Shown here: piece by piece, positions 60,799 through 64,000 of the stretch
How positions within the stretch are numbered: position 1 is the stretch's first letter
Layout of the letters: each line of letters starts with the position of its first letter
Source: JBCBKP01 sp038746265
GTDB taxonomy: Bacteria; Planctomycetota; Phycisphaerae; Phycisphaerales; UBA1924
Reading direction: 5' to 3'
DNA length: 64,000 bases
Assembly: GCA_038746265.1 (NCBI GenBank)
Contig: JBCDKU010000002.1
Span: 16,833-80,832, forward strand
Notes under the pieces: model-generated
Seen by the model: only the letters and a program-made list of their open reading frames with translations
What the model was told of the DNA's origin: nothing
Database searches by the model: none
Translations under genes and position numbers: made by a program

Positions 60799-62841
60799 AT
60801 GCTTGACAACCTGTCATTCAAGCGACAGAAACCTCCGATTCGAGGGGCTGACCTCCTCCGGGCCATGGGTCTGAGGGACGCCGTGACCGCTGCGCGGGTG
60901 TCCTGGGACACACTGCCGGCAACGGATCTCGGGCCGCTGGCCGTCGTTCTGGTCGATCGGATCGCGGCAAACGGCCAACCCGAGACGCAGCAACTCTTTG
61001 CGACGACCTGCGTGGCGCGGTGGCACGATCTCGACGACGCGGCCCGGCAGCGGCTCATCGACGCCATCCCGCGGACAGTGTTGATCGGGGCGGCGGAAGA
61101 CCTCCTGGAGACGGCCGCGCCGCCGCACGACGCGGCCGCGGCTCTGGCGGCGGACCTCGCCGATCCGGACGCGATCCGGCTCGCGGCCCGCTCGCTCACC
61201 GGAGCCGGGCGTCGTGAGGGCGACCGGGCGGCGGAACTTGTCGAGTCGATCTTCCGGGGCGTCGCGGCGGGGCGGCTCATCCCAGGTGACAGCGTGCTGG
61301 CAGCGGCCGTCGATCTGATCGAGGGCTTCGAGAAGCACGGGCGGCGGGAACTCCTGCCGCGGATCGTGGAACTGGCGGCCAGCGTCACGGCGAGCGGGCG
61401 GGCGTCGCCGGCGGCGAGCGAACTTTCAGCGTTGCTCTCGGACCCGAACCGCTCGGGGCACCGGCTCCTGCGTTCGACGCTCCGGCGCGGCGACGCGGCG
61501 ATGCGTGGGCTGGCGTGGCGGTGGCTGTGCACCGGCGCGCTGAAGACGGCGGCGCTCGATCGCGTCGCGCGGGCTGCGGATGTCGCGGAGCACGAGGCGA
61601 TCCTCGCGTCGTGGCACCTGGTCTTCCGGCCCGCCCGGGCGGCGATGCTCGCTCAGATTGATCTAAAGACCCGCTCGATCGAGGACGCGGCGGTGCTGCG
61701 GCCCGATGGACCGCTGCCGGACGAGCGGGCGGTGCGGGAACTCTCTGTCGAAGCCCGGCGTGGTCTCGGCCCGTTGGCGGCGGCGTCGGGGTTGCGGCCC
61801 GCGCTGCGGCGTTTGGCGCTCGAGCCGATGCTCGCGGACCCCGACACGCAGGCGCGGGCGGTCTTCGCGCGGGCGGCGTCGGCGTCTGACCTGCCCGACC
61901 TGTGCCTCGACGCGGACGAGCGTGTCGCCCGGACGGCGGCGCTTCGGTGGTCGAGCACGGGCGTGGACGGCGCGTCGTTCCGGATCCCGGTCAGGGCGTC
62001 GGAGCGGGCACGGTCGCGGCTCGGGGATCTCATCCGCCGCGCGCCGACTGCGTGGGCGCGGCGGATCGCGCTCGATGAATCCGCACGCCGGGACCCGTGG
62101 GCCCACGGGGTCGCGGGCCGGCTGGTGCTGCGGCGGTGGCTCCGCGACGAGCCCGAGTCGCTGCTGGGTGTCGCGCGATCACGGATGCGTGCGGGGCACG
62201 CGCTCGAGCGGATCCAGACCATCACCTCGCTCCGCAGGATCCGCCGGAGCGATCTCATCCTCGACGAACTGATCGCCCTGGCGCGGCTCGACGAAACCGC
62301 GCTCGACGGCGGGCTGCGTGTAGCGGCGACTGCCATCGCGGCGATCGGCGAGATGCAGGGCATCGATGATCCGCGGATCGCCGCGGTTCTTGAGGACGCC
62401 ACGGCGTCGCGCGACGTGCGTGTCCGCGCGAACGCGATCGAGGCGATCGCGGCGCTCGACCCGAAGCGGGGGCGCGACGCGCTGCTCGCGGTGCGGTCCG
62501 ATGCCGAGCACCGCGTGCGGGCGAACGCCGTGCGGGGCCTGCTCCGCGCGGCCGACCGTGAGGGCGGCGTGCGGTATGAGCCGGTCGTGATCGAATCCAT
62601 CGAGGAGATGCTGCACGACGAGCGTCCGATGCATCGTCTCGCGGCGGCGTGGCTCACCGAGCGCGAGTCGCGCGTCATCTCGTGCGGCGAGCCGCGGTGG
62701 GAGGGCGTGATCACGCGTGTGGGCGAGATGTCCTCGGAAGAAATGGACGAGCGCGTGCGGCGTCGGGCGGCACGCAGCGCGCTCCGCGTGATCGCGTCGA
62801 ACCGGACTCGCGCGGGCGACGCGGTGAAGGCGGTGGCGTGA
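60799..62841 (+). CDS. HEAT-like repeat protein, hypothetical
   Basis: The 680-residue, Ala/Arg-rich protein lacks a signal peptide and looks all-helical. Repeated two-helix units with VRANAIEAIAAL, HRVRANAVRGLLRAAD and MHRLAAAWLTE near residues 530-640 resemble HEAT/armadillo repeats. It may be a protein-interaction scaffold. The stop overlaps the ATG of the next gene (TGATG), so the two are coupled. Confidence 0.7.
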   Translation: MLDNLSFKRQKPPIRGADLLRAMGLRDAVTAARVSWDTLPATDLGPLAVVLVDRIAANGQPETQQLFATTCVARWHDLDDAARQRLIDAIPRTVLIGAAEDLLETAAPPHDAAAALAADLADPDAIRLAARSLTGAGRREGDRAAELVESIFRGVAAGRLIPGDSVLAAAVDLIEGFEKHGRRELLPRIVELAASVTASGRASPAASELSALLSDPNRSGHRLLRSTLRRGDAAMRGLAWRWLCTGALKTAALDRVARAADVAEHEAILASWHLVFRPARAAMLAQIDLKTRSIEDAAVLRPDGPLPDERAVRELSVEARRGLGPLAAASGLRPALRRLALEPMLADPDTQARAVFARAASASDLPDLCLDADERVARTAALRWSSTGVDGASFRIPVRASERARSRLGDLIRRAPTAWARRIALDESARRDPWAHGVAGRLVLRRWLRDEPESLLGVARSRMRAGHALERIQTITSLRRIRRSDLILDELIALARLDETALDGGLRVAATAIAAIGEMQGIDDPRIAAVLEDATASRDVRVRANAIEAIAALDPKRGRDALLAVRSDAEHRVRANAVRGLLRAADREGGVRYEPVVIESIEEMLHDERPMHRLAAAWLTERESRVISCGEPRWEGVITRVGEMSSEEMDERVRRRAARSALRVIASNRTRAGDAVKAVA

Positions 62842-63335
62842 TGCATTTCGGAACCTCGCAGGAACTCGCGCAGCAGGCGATGGGGCAGCTGCTCTCGGGC
62901 GCGACCCGGACCGGCCCGGCAGGAGACGCCGGGGCACCTCCGGAGCTCGGGCTGATCGAGATCGCGGGCGCACCGCCGCCAGCGCTGCCCGAGGTCGAGC
63001 GACCGATGGCCGGCGCAGGGATCGTGGCGGCGATCGTGATCGGTCTGGGTGCGGCGGTGCTGTGGCATCTCTCGCGGCGCCGGCTCGCCGCGCTCCCGCT
63101 GGAGCGGCGGATCTTCCACAAGGCGGCGAATCGGTCGGGGCTGTCTCGGGCCGATCGGCGTGCGGTCGAGCGGCTGGCGGGCCGCGCGGGCGTGCCCGCG
63201 GTGGCGCTGTTGCTGAGCGACGGGGCGATGAAGGAGGCGGCCGCGATGGCGGGCCGTCGCGACGAGCGGGGCGACCGGATCGCCCGCGAGGCGGCGATGG
63301 GGCAGGTCGGCGGTACCGTCAACCTCGAGGCGTAG
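62841..63335 (+). CDS. Single-pass membrane protein, hypothetical
   Basis: The 164-residue product has a polar, Pro-rich N terminus, one membrane helix (AGIVAAIVIGLGAAVLWHL at about 55-73) and a basic cytoplasmic helical tail (LAALPLERRIFHKAANRSGLSR). The ATG at 62841 overlaps the HEAT-like gene stop. The frame extends upstream but only over that gene. No family is recognised. ispG starts 42 nt later. Confidence 0.6.
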   Translation: MHFGTSQELAQQAMGQLLSGATRTGPAGDAGAPPELGLIEIAGAPPPALPEVERPMAGAGIVAAIVIGLGAAVLWHLSRRRLAALPLERRIFHKAANRSGLSRADRRAVERLAGRAGVPAVALLLSDGAMKEAAAMAGRRDERGDRIAREAAMGQVGGTVNLEA

Positions 63336-63363
63336 CGAACCGGCGGTGCCCGGCGGGCGTCTC

Positions 63364-63369
63364 TACGAT
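63364..63369 (+). promoter_or_regulatory. -10-like box of ispG, 8 nt from the start
   Basis: TACGAT ends 8 nt before the ATG at 63378. No ribosome-binding site lies between, which suggests a leaderless transcript. Confidence 0.45.
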
Positions 63370-63377
63370 GCCTCGAT

Positions 63378-64000
63378 ATGACTCCACGCCGAAAGACTCG
63401 ACCGATTTTCCTTGGTGACGACCGGACCGGCCGCGTGCAGGTCGGCGGCGGGCTTGCCGATTCGAAGGGCAACCCCTCCGAGGTCGCGCCGGTCAGCGTC
63501 CAGACGATGACCTCGGGCTACACGCACGACATCGACGCGTGCGTGGGCGAGATCAACAAGATGGTCGCGGCAGGGGCGGACGTCGTGCGGGTGGCGGTGC
63601 CCGAGCGCAAGGACACCGAGGCGCTCAAGGAGATCCTGAAGCAGGTCACGGTGCCGATCGTGGCGGACGTGCACTTCCACTTCAAGCGAGCGCTCGAGGC
63701 GGTCGAGGCGGGCGTCCACAAGATCCGGCTCAACCCGGGCAACATCAACGACCGCAGGCAGGTCGAGGACGTGATCGACGCGTGCAAGGACGCGGGCATC
63801 CCGATCCGCGTGGGCGTGAACGAGGGCTCGATCATCGAGCGCAAGGACAAGCAGGCCCGCGCGAAGGAGCTCGGTGCCTACTTCAGCGAGCACAAGCACG
63901 GCTACCTGCTCTCGATCATGATCGCCAAGCTTGAGGAGTACCTCGACATCTTCTATGAGCGGGACTTCTTCGATATCGCGATCAGCGCGAAGTCGATGGA
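63378..64000 (+). CDS. ispG: 4-hydroxy-3-methylbut-2-enyl-diphosphate synthase (3' end outside window)
   Basis: IspG is the iron-sulfur enzyme of the sixth step of the MEP isoprenoid pathway. The 207 residues present show the TIM-barrel start: VSVQTMTSGYTHD, VAAGADVVRVAVPE, IVADVHFHFKRAL and HKIRLNPGNIND, followed by IRVGVNEGS. All match IspG. The C-terminal cluster-binding half lies beyond the window. The start at 63378 is supported by its position after the -10-like box and by the family N terminus. Confidence 0.95.
   Translation, partial: MTPRRKTRPIFLGDDRTGRVQVGGGLADSKGNPSEVAPVSVQTMTSGYTHDIDACVGEINKMVAAGADVVRVAVPERKDTEALKEILKQVTVPIVADVHFHFKRALEAVEAGVHKIRLNPGNINDRRQVEDVIDACKDAGIPIRVGVNEGSIIERKDKQARAKELGAYFSEHKHGYLLSIMIAKLEEYLDIFYERDFFDIAISAKSM

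Overview
The window is a high-G+C, densely packed chromosomal segment, most likely from a planctomycete of the Phycisphaerae. This placement is an inference from gene content: an ECF sigma factor beside a membrane Ser/Thr kinase, small membrane proteins with a C-terminal C-x2-C...C-x2-C zinc ribbon, secreted proteins ending in a Pro-rich/hydrophobic/poly-Arg tail (PEP-CTERM-like), and diderm envelope genes (kdsB, an LptD-like protein). I see no rRNA, CRISPR array, transposase or prophage. One tRNA, tRNA-Phe(GAA), is present.

Layout. 1-2.75 kb: 3' part of a CheA-like gene whose ATPase boxes are destroyed. 2.8-9.5 kb: arginine cluster argR-argC-argB-argF-argG-argH-NAGS, with several stop/start overlaps. 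9.5-13.5 kb: a low-G+C membrane alpha/beta hydrolase, msrB, an ECF sigma factor and a Ser/Thr kinase. 13.5-15.5 kb (minus): def-fmt-HEXXH protein. 15.7-27.9 kb (mostly plus): repeat protein, kdsB, pyrG, a PilZ-like protein, panC, gcvT, asnB, tRNA-Phe and an M28 peptidase lipoprotein. 28-35.4 kb (minus): map-trpA-acyltransferase, then prpD-hydrolase-prpB-two zinc-ribbon membrane proteins. 35.6-42.2 kb (plus): thiolase, a small membrane protein, an SDR, a second small membrane protein, aspS and two PEP-CTERM-like paralogues. 42.2-48.9 kb: phzF-like gene, an SDR-D-amino-acid-oxidase pair on the minus strand, pyk, thiG, a low-G+C HNH protein and a PH-domain protein. 49-60.4 kb (minus): a DUF2617-like gene, ileS, an NtrB/NtrC-like pair, lptD-like, thiS and cinA, plus two small hypotheticals. 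60.8-64 kb (plus): a HEAT-like protein, a membrane protein and the 5' part of ispG.

Most genes are housekeeping. Four signals stand out. (1) The D-amino-acid oxidase at 43001-44038 appears circularly permuted: the usual C-terminal block lies in front of the FAD-binding GxGxxG motif. (2) The CheA-like protein keeps the CheA fold order but lacks the ATP-binding residues. (3) A dispersed family of intergenic palindromes has an ACGAG head and mostly GNRA-loop hairpins, often in inverted pairs, resembling REP/BIME elements. (4) Many genes have a TANNNT box only 5-9 nt before the start codon, which predicts leaderless or near-leaderless mRNAs.
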